NCBI GenBank assembly: GCA_964035795.1
Contig: OZ038323.1
Coordinates: 8,037,227-8,101,226, forward strand
Origin: Pterobdella sp. o SKG-2022
Taxonomy: Eukaryota > Annelida > Clitellata > Hirudinida > Piscicolidae
Direction of reading: 5' to 3'
Length of the DNA: 64,000 bases
Below the pieces are notes generated by a model, which was not told the DNA's origin, made no database searches, and worked only from the letters and a program-made list of their open reading frames with translations. Shown here piece after piece: positions 48,552-64,000 of the stretch. The stretch's first letter is position 1, and every line of letters begins with the position of its first letter. A program made the position numbers and the translations under genes.

Positions 48552-49004
48552 TTGAGATTAATTTTTAATTAAAATCTTTCACTTTTCAGGATATCTTAAA
48601 ATAACTTATTGCCACATTATAAACTAGAAAGTTCGTGTGAAAAAAATATTTTATCACAGATAAATGCTTAAAACGTGAAATAAAAAATTTTATCAGTTTA
48701 TCAATTATATTTAGGTGTAAGCTTTTAATTTGATAGATTTTTAATTGTGAACGCACCCATAAAAGACTTTAACCTTTCATTGCTAAGTCATAGTTCGTAT
48801 ATAAGTAGGCCTCGAGCCCGTAGATTTTGTTCATTGTTCGTGTCTAGTTCCATCGCTTCTCCATTATTTTGTCATCTTGTAATAAATTTATTTACTTATT
48901 TAATTTATGAATTTATTTTAAAATTTAGTTTATTTGCAACTACACGCTTTATGACGAAATAAATTTTAAAATTTAAACATTCAAAAATTTTCAGAGCTTC
49001 AAAA
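48552..49004. promoter_or_regulatory. Shared upstream region of riboflavin kinase and peroxiredoxin
   Basis: 453 bases between divergent ATGs. The peroxiredoxin side has an ATTTTCAG acceptor at about 48993, 12 bases before its ATG, so some of this may be a 5' UTR intron or outron. A 71-codon plus-strand frame at 48747-48962 looks like chance. Confidence 0.5.
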
Positions 49005-51695
49005 ATGTCTCTTTGTAACTTGAAACTTGCTGCACCTGCACCAGACTTTTCTGGTACAGCTGTGGTGAATGGTGCGTTCAAGACACTGAAGTTGTCCGAT
49101 TATAAAGGAAAGTATCTTATTCTTTTCTTTTACCCTCTGGACTTCACTTTTGTTTGTCCAACTGAAATCATCGCTTTTTCGGATGCCGCCAAAAAGTTCA
49201 AAGACATTGGATGCGAGTTGGTTGCCTGTTCTACTGACAGTCACTACACTCATCTTGCTTGGTCTGTCTCTAATAATTTTAATTGTTTTTTTGATACTTT
49301 GAAAAACGCTTAATGTACAACAAGTTTAAGATGTCAATCATTCATAATAATTCCCAGTAATTTTTAATAAAATTAACTTGGAACATTCCATCACAGGATC
49401 AACACTCCACGCAAACAGGGAGGTCTCGGTGGCTTGAACATTCCATTGTTGGCTGACACCAATGGAGCCATATCCAAGTCCTACTGTGTATACAACCCTG
49501 AGACTGGAATTGACTTTAGGTGGGTTGAGTGCAGTTTGTGAAGGCTTTATTGTATTTTGATCTAATAATGATTTAAGTTTGTATACTCTTTGATAATTTA
49601 TGTTTAATTTACAAAAAATTTGTGTTCAGATTATAAAAGTATTTGATTTCAAGTATATTTTGATGTTTTATTAATGCATATTGTTTTTATTAAGAATATT
49701 AATTGTTTATTTTAATATTAAAAAATCATTTTTTCTATAAAGTTCTGTAAGGCATCAGTTTCTTGAATAAACATGTTGAGAAATAGTGATGAAAAATTTT
49801 AGTAATCAGTTGAGAATATGCTTTAAATGAATAACTTTAAATTTATTTCATTAAAATAACTAATTGATATTATATTTTATCATTCATAAACATAAATTTT
49901 TTTCTATAAATAATAAAATATTTACTTTCCTATCTATAATAATAATATCTTTGAATAAAACATAATTATAGCTAATATTCATTTTAATAATTATAATGCA
50001 TAAAGTTAAATTAATCTTCAGTAATTATCATGAACAAATCTATTAATAAAACATATGGTCTCAGCTGAAGTAGTTATCCAACAAAACATAATTATCTAAA
50101 CGATTTTAAGGCATTAAATTCACTCCTTATCGCGCCTATAGTAAGAATAACAATAAGGAAAAAATAAAATCATAATATTAACATCTTTTTTATTTTTATT
50201 ATTAAAAAATATCTCGATGTGGAAACGTTATTTTTTAACTTCAACTTAAAACGTGTCTGTTTTCTATTGGTCGAATTTCATCATAGTTATAAATAGAATT
50301 CCATTATAAACGTACGAAACTCCGAAAATAGTTAATGGACCCACACTAGGGTGTCTTGATGTATGGTTTTATGCTTCCAATCGAGCATTTATGTAAGTAT
50401 CAATAAGAAACAGTAGCAGAAATAATTGCTATTGATGTAACTCATTTCATATGGGCCGTGTTAATTATTCACGAACCCTAGAGCGTAATATGAAATTGTA
50501 AAGACAACAGATAAGTATTAGAAAAAAAAAAATTTTTGTATAATATACTTTAAAGTATAAATGATTGGTCGCTCGCACAAGTCGCCAATATTAAACTCAA
50601 CCGATGTTTCTATTCCAAATTCTCATCCCTAATATTAACAAAAATTCTTAACACTGTAGATGCAGATGAAGACATTAAATATCAAAACATGTTGTTTAAA
50701 ATTTAAAAAATAATTATAGCATACGTTTTGAGGGTTTTTATTATATTACATGAATCAATTTATTTGAGTCTTGTTTTAGACTTTTACAGACAAATAAAGC
50801 GTTATTTTGAATGGCACTTACGCTTTCCTATTGTTTGGTTGTTTGCCTGATCTATGCATACATTGTAATTCTTTACCAGTTTATTGAATATTAAATAAGC
50901 ACAGAGCTATTTGAGTAGGGTTAATTACATCGATAATTTTTGCGCGTCACAAGACCAACAGTAATATTTTGTGATTATGTAATTTTTTAGCCAAACCGTT
51001 CCAACCGATAACTAGGATGGTGGAATTTTGTCCAAGTTTGATTAAGGCATATTTCATCATAAAACACTTAATCTTCTATTATTAGAATATTAGTCTGTTG
51101 GTAGCAGAACTGCAAGCGCCGAGTTCGATATAGTTCAACGTTATTCATAGGACATAATTCACGCATTAAAGTGGCTTCAGTATCCTCAAAAGATAAATGA
51201 AAAAATAGAATAATAAAAATTCCATATAAAAATTTATTTCCTTAGCATAACAATAATGTCAAATAATAATATTCCTCTATGAAATTCAAATCCAATCTTC
51301 ATCTCCATCAAACACATACCACCCTCAAACACAGGGGCTTGTTCATCATTGACAAGAAAGGAATTCTGCGCCAGGTGACCATCAATGACCTCCCTGTAGG
51401 CAGGTCTGTTGAGGAGGCTCTCAGACTTGTGCAGGCTTTCCAATTCGTCGATGAACACGGCGAAGGTTTGTGTTGGTTTTAGTGTCAATCCTCCCATTTA
51501 GTTTACTACTTTTCTATATCTATATAAGTATTCATTTAACTATCTATCTACTTCTATGTCTACACTTATTGTCTTATCTTTCTATGTATCTATTGATGAC
51601 TAAACGTCACAGTGTGCCCAGCAAACTGGAAGCCAGGAGCAGACTCAATGAACCCTGACCCTGAGAAGAGCAAGGAGTATTTTCAAAAGCATTAA
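49005..51695 (+). CDS. Typical 2-Cys peroxiredoxin (Prx1/2-like)
   Basis: Thioredoxin-dependent peroxidase that reduces H2O2 and organic peroxides. Four exons: 49005-49261, 49397-49519, 51335-51465, 51613-51695; 594 bases, 197 residues plus TAA. Peroxidatic Cys in [13 protein letters not shown] (about residue 51), resolving Cys in [14 protein letters not shown] and C-terminal YF are both present, the features that make eukaryotic 2-Cys Prx prone to over-oxidation and so able to act as a peroxide signal switch. No signal or mitochondrial peptide, so cytosolic like Prx1/2. The second intron is long (1815 bases) and empty of recognisable features. The gene is head-to-head with riboflavin kinase. 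Confidence 0.97.
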
Positions 51696-51783
51696 ATGTC
51701 TGGCACTATGCCACTCAAGGCTATGTGAACTTCTCTAAGCTTTGTGTTGTTACATTATTATGATTATTTGTAGTTTTGGTTTT

Positions 51784-51789
51784 AATAAA
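51784..51789 (+). terminator. Poly(A) signal AATAAA, peroxiredoxin
   Basis: AATAAA 89 bases after the peroxiredoxin stop, followed by T-rich sequence. Confidence 0.7.
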
Positions 51790-51939
51790 CTTCTAAATTA
51801 ATTCTTTTTGTCTGCCTAAAATTGAAACTTTTTGATTATGTCAAACACTAAATAATGATGAAACGCCGATGGTTGTAAGACAAAAAATGAAAAAAAAACT
51901 AGCGCGAAACAAGAATATTTTTATAACAACTCTATATTG

Positions 51940-52022
51940 AGTTGAGTACTTGAGTGGTTAGCACATTGGAACATTGATTAAAAGGCTCTAAAAGTTGATT
52001 GCAAGAACAGGTGTAAGATCTT
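51940..52022 (+). repeat. tRNA-derived SINE-like sequence
   Basis: TGAGTGGTTAGCACATTGG resembles the A-box part of tRNA-derived SINEs (GTGGTTAGCAC), with a degraded B-box-like AGTTGATTGCAAG about 45 bases on. Lies downstream of peroxiredoxin. Confidence 0.35.
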
Positions 52023-54062
52023 AGGCGCCATTACTTGTACTGGCTTAATTAACGCGAAAGTTTCTTGATAAACTAGATTAATATTGCAACTTGTTTCCTT
52101 TATTGCTGGTACATAAATTTAGTGACTATAAAAATGATGCAAGTATTAATATGTTTTCAGTGAGTCTGTATCATATCAAATCGGCATTATTCTGTCATGT
52201 AGCTTGCTGTATATAAGAGAATAATCGCAAGTCATATTTATTTGCTCCAATTCATTTGAAATCATTTAGGTGCTCTGCCAATGTGAGAAAATATAATGTG
52301 GTCCATGGTATAACCAGAGTTTTTCACAATTTGATTTAACCGAAAATATATGCTAACAACCAATTATACACATCCAAAACAAAAAAAATCTAATGTCAAT
52401 AATTATCATGAATTCAATTTATGGATAATACTAAAATATAAAATGTTTTACTGAAATAAAAATTACAAAGAATAGATATCAAAAGCAATATGAACACTAT
52501 TTGTATTACATTGAAAAATGAGTAAAACAAACACTTCAAAATGCCTTTATAAGTCGTTTAAACTTGTGATTAATATTACCTTTTAAAGGGGTTTCCAAAA
52601 AGTGTGATTGTGTGCCTATGTATTTCTATAGATATTTATTACTGTTTACTAAGAGATCGCAGCCATGCGTTTATTCTATGGGCGTTTTTGTTTTAAATAA
52701 GTTTGTGTGCATATGTGTGTGCGTATGGTTAAATAGCTTTTTTTGTTTCTAGGTCAGATTGGTTTAATTTTTTATATACAATATCATGAATTTTATGAAA
52801 AAGCTTATATACAATTACATTTTTAAAATAACTATTAATTAAAAATATAACGATAAAAAGTATTATGAATTGATTATGAACTGTGGCAATTTTAGATGTG
52901 TAGCATGCGGTATGTAAGAATATTTATCCATGAATTGAAGTTACAATGCTTATAACGTATCAAACGTAACTGAAAATATTATAGAATTCATAGGATAAAA
53001 TTAACACATGTTCAACATAAATTTGAAAAATAATTTTTCAACATGATTATTTAAAAAAGAGAAAACATAATTTAATCAAAATTAATCTTTCATTCGCTAG
53101 GTGGCTAAACAAGTTTAAAGAATAAAATATTATGAAGAAAGATAATGATAATTGTTATAGTGTTGATAATGGCGATGATGATGATGGGGACATAGAAAGA
53201 TAATAAAAACATGATGGTGAAAAAGGTGAAAATTAAATTAAAAATAGATTTAAATTTAATAAGTATTTTTTTTTACATAAAAATACTTTAAGAACTAATA
53301 TATAACAAACTAAATACTGAAAAATAAAAAAAAATAAAATTAAGAAACAACAAAAAATAAAACAGAATAAACATCAGAATCCTAACAACCATTAAACAAT
53401 ACAACTTTATGTGAATCCTAACTTGAATTCACAAAAAAACAAATCTTATAACCTTTATACACACTTCTTAGAGCAAAAGCTATTGGTACTGTACAAATTC
53501 TGGTCTATTAGGGGTCATCAAGCCTGAGGAAGCTGTGTGGTCAGCAGTCTTCTTTAGGCGCAACGGAGCCCAACGGGGAACTGAAGATGCGTCTTATATT
53601 GAATAGATGCTGAAAATTTACATTATGATAAAGGTCTGAAAAATGGATAAAAAGAAGAAAAAAGGAAGATTTTAAAAATAATGATGATGATGTTGATGAT
53701 GATGATATTAATGATGACGAATATTAGAGTAAATGGAGGCATTTAGGATGAAAATATTGCTGGAAATGAAATTTGTTATCTGTGAAATGTTAACAAAACA
53801 TACGATAAAAAAACATTGATGATAATAATAATTGAGATTTATATTTTTATAGCTCCTCGCAACATGTGATCGTTATGAGTCACGTGTTGTTGAAGCAACA
53901 AATCAGAATGCACAATCCCATAACCATTGGTGTTTTAATTAACACAATTTTTTCTTGGAATTCTCAAATTGTTCGCAGGTTTTAGTTATATATATATATA
54001 AATTAATTTACATAAAGCAATCCAAGCGTTATCATTATTAAGTTTATCACACAATCAGAACA
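52023..54062. other. Intergenic DNA between peroxiredoxin and GATA
   Basis: Two convergent gene ends. AT-rich with short GAT-rich patches (53165-53190, 53690-53720). A more balanced patch at 53510-53600 encodes nothing recognised. Confidence 0.5.
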
Positions 54063-58195
<4,133 letters not shown>

Positions 58196-58769
58196 CTGAA
58201 AAACAAAAAAAATTAAAAGTAAAAACAAACAATTTATTATTATTCTTATGATAATCGTTGAAGGTATGACGTAGATCCTCCTTATGGTAGCTAATGATGT
58301 GAGCTATCGAGATGGTTCATCGAAATATTGCTATAATAAAAAGCAAATGATCAAATGTTTTTCACAAAATAATCAAAAATAGAAACTTCCATAATGATGC
58401 ATATCTAAAAAAAACAACGGATAATATAATAATATCACTGTGAACAATCAGCCTCAAAATTGTGGACCCTAAAAACACAACATTTAAATTTTCTATTTTG
58501 ACGAAACTTTTCGATATATTCTTTATCATCACCAGGTAAACAATTAATATTGGCCATTTGTAGTATTATTTGATAAAGTTATCAATAAACTAAATTATAA
58601 AGTAAAATATCAGCATACAAAAATGCATTACTGAAAAGGGTAATAACAACAGGCTTAAAATAGCCTAAACTATTTGAATGAACCATGTACCATATGCATT
58701 TGAGAACAGTCCTCATCATCTTTGACCATATCATTTACTTCTTTGGTAAAACCTTTTTTGATTCTAATA

Positions 58770-58880
58770 AATTCAGAGTTAATTAATTTAAGTTTAATTA
58801 GTTTAGAGTTAATTAATTTAAGTTTAATTAGTTTAGAGTTAATTAATTTAAGTTTAATTAGTTTAGAGTTAATTAATTTA
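58770..58880. repeat. 30-base tandem repeat, about 3.6 copies
   Basis: Unit AGAGTTAATTAATTTAAGTT plus TAATTAGTTT, nearly identical between copies. The unit contains the palindrome TTAATTAA. No spacers, so not CRISPR-like. Confidence 0.9.
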
Positions 58881-59156
58881 TTTCTAAATTAAAATTTTAT
58901 CCTTTATTTTTTTTTGTTGTTATTATATTATATTTTCATTATATTCACTATTTTGTTTTTATTGACATTATGAAATGGCAATCAAGTCGCGTCACACCAC
59001 AAACAATTAAAGGCGTCATCTTGAGCACCAAAGACACTGAATAGTGCAACGTCACCAGAAGCAAAGATCGTAAATAAGAAAAGATAAATCGTCTTCTTGT
59101 CGTTGTGGGCGTTAAGTGACACGTGGATTAGATGTTAGTAATAGTTTTAGTAACCG

Positions 59157-59215
59157 CAGCAGCAGCAGCAGCAGCAGCAGTACTACTACTACTATTAGTA
59201 GTAGTAGCAGTAGTA
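59157..59215. repeat. (CAG)n / (TAC)n / (TAG)n compound repeat
   Basis: Eight or so CAG units followed by TAC and TAG units. Confidence 0.85.
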
Positions 59216-59849
59216 TTTATAGTATTAGTGTTAATATTAGTAGCACCCCTACTATTGAAGCAGTAATAGCAGTAAAAGTAGTTTTGGTAATTAAATTAGT
59301 AGCTTTCCACTATTTGCTGTCCTGAATAAGAAAAATGGCAAAAAAACTAACATTTGATACAAGAAATAACAGCAATGTGAACAAAAAACATTGTAGAAAA
59401 AACAGCATTACGTTGAAGATATTGGTGTTTATAATGATGATAAAGATTATGACCATGTAGTTATATATGCCATATGCTTTTAAAAAGTTATTGAAGGTAT
59501 AGCGATGATGATGATGATGATGCTGATGATGATGATGACGACGATGATGATCCTGACGATGACGACGATGATGAAGGTGAGGCAGATAGTTGAAATTGTA
59601 TCGATGACAGTGATGTCAGTGGATGAGAGATGATGACATGTGTTATAATAGTGATGATGGAGGTGATGATGAATAGGATGATGAGGTAGAGAAAGATGAT
59701 GCCAATGATGGGGAGAATGATGATGATGAAGATGGTGACGACGATGATGATGATGAAGATAGTGATGATAAAGATGAAGACGTTGGTGATAATGGTGAAA
59801 AGGATGATGGTGGTGATGAGAATGGTGATAATGATAATAAAGATGAAGA

Positions 59850-60024
<175 letters not shown>

Positions 60025-61961
60025 AAAGATGAAAATGAAATTTTAAAAAAAGGACGATGAAAAAGTTTATGTTATAGATGATGAACTAAATGAAAATAAG
60101 GATGAAAGTTCAAATGAGAAAGTTGAAGGTGATGTTGGACAATGAATACAATAAAGATGATGATGAGAACATGGTGGCATAAATTATGTACATAAAAAAA
60201 TGTATTAGAATTTAAAAAATTAGTATAAATGCAAGTCAATGACGATAGTATGTGTAAACATTTAAATCTCAAATTTTTGGTAAAAAGGTGGTGAAAAAAC
60301 TTTTCTTAAGCAATGCTGGTCTTTTAATTGAGTTTTGGGAACAATACTTTTTATGCAACATTTGAAAAAACAATGGGAGGAAATGGTAAAAAAATATAAT
60401 GAAAAAATAATAAAGACTAAAAAGAAGAGAAAAAGACAATAAATATTAGAAAAAAAGAATGTCATGATATATGAAGTAGATGAAAAAAAAAACAAAACAA
60501 AACAGAAAGAGTTGAAAGAAAGTGAAAAATGGTGATTAGGAAAAAAAGTTTAAAAATCTGGAAATTACTGAAAAGGCAAAACAAGTGAAAGCAAAAAAAA
60601 AAGATGAAGAAGAAGAAGAAGAAGATGATGATGATGGTTTTGATAATGATAATCCTCATCCATACAAGCGTGTGCATAAAAGCATGTCAGTAAGACTGAT
60701 TGATGGGTGGAGAAGTGTGTGTGTGCTACTTTTGTTTCCACTGTATTACTTTGTATTTGTTTTGTATCTTTGTATTTGTATTAATTTTTCTTTATTTTAC
60801 TTTGATATTTTTTTTGTGTCTTTGTATTTGGAAAACTTTGTATTTGAATTAATTCCGTATTTGTATAACTTTGTATTTGTTTTTTTCTTCCTATTTTTTT
60901 TGTATTTTTTGTGTTTGTTTTTATTACTTATTACCGTTTTTATAGCGTTTTTTTTTGTTTTTCATTAACTTTGTATTAGTTTTTAAATCTTTGTTTTGTG
61001 TATTTTCATTTTCTTCTATTTTTTGACATTTTTGTATCCACACATGTATTGGGTATTCGTTTTTTTTAATTTTTACATTGATTTATTGTTTTAAATTTTA
61101 TTATGAACCTTCATTCATTTATCAATCTTTATTCGTTATTGTTTCCAAAAAGATATATGAAAAATACCCGTCGTTAAATCCAATTTAATTAAATAACATC
61201 TATGGAAAACACCAAAAGGGTTATAATCAAAAACCATTTGTGTATAATTGTGCGTGTGTGAATGTGTTTTAAGGAGTGATGTGCTTTTTGTGTGAGGTTT
61301 GTAGAAGCTAGAGTGTATGTGTGCGTACTCGTGTGTGTTTGAATATCAACACAGAGCGTTTTTAAAAGTTTATTATTTATAAAGTTTGGCTTTAAATTAT
61401 AAACAATGACAAGAAGGACAAATCCTTTGAATAAAATACTTTTCAAATATTCTTTTTTGCGTTAATGGCTACATAAAAATTAATTTTTATATTTTATGTT
61501 AGGGTATATTTTTCTTTTTTGGATGTGCGTATGTGAAGGGGGTTTTGTGCATAAAATGTATGTTCTTCAATTTTTTTGCATCTTTTGATTTGTTATATGA
61601 ACAACCTTGAAAACACCATGATGGTAAATGGACCAATGTTACTTTTCAAAAACTAATGTAACTAACTTTTGACTTAACAATTAGAAGTTTTTAAAAAATT
61701 AAAAGAAATAAGACTATGGTTGAAGGATTAAAAGGGAACGCTTGAAAATAATTAATCCGAGTAGTTACTCCATTTTGTTTTCTTGTGTGCATCTTTGTGA
61801 GTTTAGGTGAGTGTATGTAACACTCTGTATGTTTAAGCGTGTGTATGTGTGCTTGTGTGTACGTGTACAGCTTAAATGTATGTGATGTGAGCTTATTGAT
61901 CTTGTTAAACCCGCTTATATATTTGTATGCACGTTTCATCAGCATTAGTGTATGTGTGTGC

Positions 61962-62510
<549 letters not shown>

Positions 62511-63850
62511 TGTACTTTCCAAACCATTTCATAACCTATTCTGGTAAAAATTTCAGATACAACCGTAAAAAAATAATTAAAAAAAAATTTCAAATTAAAA
62601 ACATTAAAACGTTTACAGAACAATACATATAAGAACAAAAACAAAACAAAACACATAACAACAATAACGATGAACACCAACCAATACCACAATTAACATG
62701 CCATTAAGTTAACGTAATGACGTCATTCCTACTTAAAGCTCCAAAAATTTGTACTGAGTCTCGTGTTGTTTTCAAACCAACATGATTACGATGACGTAAA
62801 ATACAAGAGTGTTATACCAGGTTTATGTTGTTCACTGTTCTATTGCAAATACAAGTTGTGTTTAAAAAAAAATAACATGTATTAGATTGGAACATTTAAT
62901 GAAAGCAAGGAGTTATGATATTGAGCTTAAACAATCAAATGATGGTGTAATACCACCAAGTACCCTCTGTACTCATTAACAGTACATCAGTACCAGAAAG
63001 CTTTGTACATTTTACGTTATAGATCTGCTTAACTGTTTCTTACAACTTTAGTTATTGTTATTCATCCCACACAGTGATGTTGTATTGTATATTTTACAAA
63101 TGATTTTTAAGTCAAACATTTAATTAAAAAAATAAATGAATAATTGATAGGTTTAATATTGAATTAAATTGCTAATTACTCAGTTAAATGTATTTGTCTG
63201 ATTGAGTTTTGTTGTGCATCTTGGTTATTAATCAAAAGCATCTTGTTTTAATATCTTGTAGTTATCGCAACAAACAAACCTGTTCTAGGAAATGTGCAAC
63301 TCAAACACCAACAAAAACAACGACAAGAACAACAATGTTGAGTTTTTATTAATATTTAAATTTATTATATTTTTGTTGTAGTAGTATATGTAGGATTGAA
63401 TTATTAGGTTTGAATATATTCATTGAAATAAATGATGATCAGAGAGGTTGATATTAGTAACTGATGTTGGGTTTTGATAGGTAAGTCTCATGTATGCTCC
63501 AACTGCAACAGAAACCAAAATTTTTCTATTAATATCGCAATATCGGGCTTTCAAAACTGAAATTCAATCGATGCTCAAAAAAACCCTCAAAAAAACCAAC
63601 TCTTTTAATAGTTATCTCTCAATTTTTGTTTTTTTTTTGTCAACAAAACACAGAAGTTAATTATAATCGTTAGGCAACTTCATTGAAAAGATGGAAATTA
63701 CCAGCAAAAGAACGTGCCACAGACAAAACTTAGCAAGTTAAAACAGCAGCCATTAAGCATACTTCAGCAAATATCATTTTTCTTGTTTCAAAATGTATCA
63801 ATTTGATTCTTTTGCATCTTCTTCTTCATCCGGTATAATGACTCTTGTAG

Positions 63851-63940
63851 CCAATGAGATTGGATAATTTTAAAAGTGGGACGAGACATAATGGAATAGA
63901 AAGATGCGATTGGTTGATGAAGCATATCTCACGGGATTGG
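63851..63940. promoter_or_regulatory. Cluster of four CCAAT-box motifs
   Basis: CCAAT at 63851-63855 and inverted ATTGG at 63859-63863, 63909-63913 and 63936-63940. Four sites in 90 bases suggest an NF-Y type promoter for a gene starting near or beyond the right edge; no coding start is visible here. Confidence 0.35.
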
Positions 63941-64000
63941 TAGAGTATTAGGATATTTTTAATGAGATTATTAACTTTTTTTTCTTTGATATTTTGTTTG

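Noticed and set aside
58770..58880. CRISPR-like direct repeat
   Set aside because: Contiguous tandem copies without spacers in a eukaryotic genome.

Overview
This is animal (metazoan) nuclear DNA, not bacterial: genes are split by many short GT-AG introns, the sequence is AT-rich, and it is full of microsatellites, LINE remnants and a 200-base assembly gap. The species cannot be fixed from the window. An invertebrate fits: many introns are only 80-300 bases, a small heat-shock protein carries two alpha-crystallin domains (well known in flatworms), and several genes have a splice acceptor at or just before the ATG, which suits spliced-leader lineages such as flatworms or tunicates. I rebuilt nine genes exon by exon, using splice sites, reading phase and recalled family sequences. 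In the six genes lying entirely in clean sequence and in the unaffected parts of the others, the exon lengths keep phase.

Layout. 1-9922 (-): a long ABCC/MRP transporter, 23 exons, running off the left edge (NBD2 missing). 10697-12434 (+): a 5'-truncated, frameshifted non-LTR retrotransposon, visibly richer in GC than its surroundings. 14651-27501 (-): a secretory-pathway Ca2+/Mn2+-ATPase (SPCA, ATP2C1-like), 25 exons seen, at least one hidden by the N gap at 21943-22142. 27502-32656: gene-poor, with two LINE 3' ends and a long (ATT)n tract. 32657-35344 (-): Rab7, 207 aa. 36301-37861 (-): a 91-aa single-membrane-span protein, tentatively NDUFA4/B12D-like. 38110-41318 (+): VPS26C (DSCR3), 282 aa. 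44084-45548 (-): dual alpha-crystallin-domain small heat-shock protein, 388 aa. 47453-48551 (-): riboflavin kinase, 148 aa. 49005-51695 (+): typical 2-Cys peroxiredoxin, 197 aa. 54063-58195 (-): GATA-1/2/3-type transcription factor, 692 aa, with a very asparagine-rich N-terminal half. 58196-64000: repeat-dominated upstream DNA, including a (TG)n tract of about 545 bases.

The genes are mostly housekeeping and form no single pathway. Two themes link some of them: endomembrane and lysosome function (SPCA in the Golgi, Rab7 and VPS26C in endosome traffic) and redox or stress (riboflavin kinase and peroxiredoxin, plus the heat-shock protein). Two pairs are head-to-head with short shared upstream regions: the NDUFA4-like gene with VPS26C (248 bases between ATGs) and riboflavin kinase with peroxiredoxin (453 bases).

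I found no clear new biological system. The points most worth a second look are the simple repeats that make up splice-site context in the SPCA and ABCC genes, the low-complexity insertions in SPCA and GATA, a repeat family with a hairpin kept by paired changes, and ATG-proximal splice acceptors that suggest trans-splicing.
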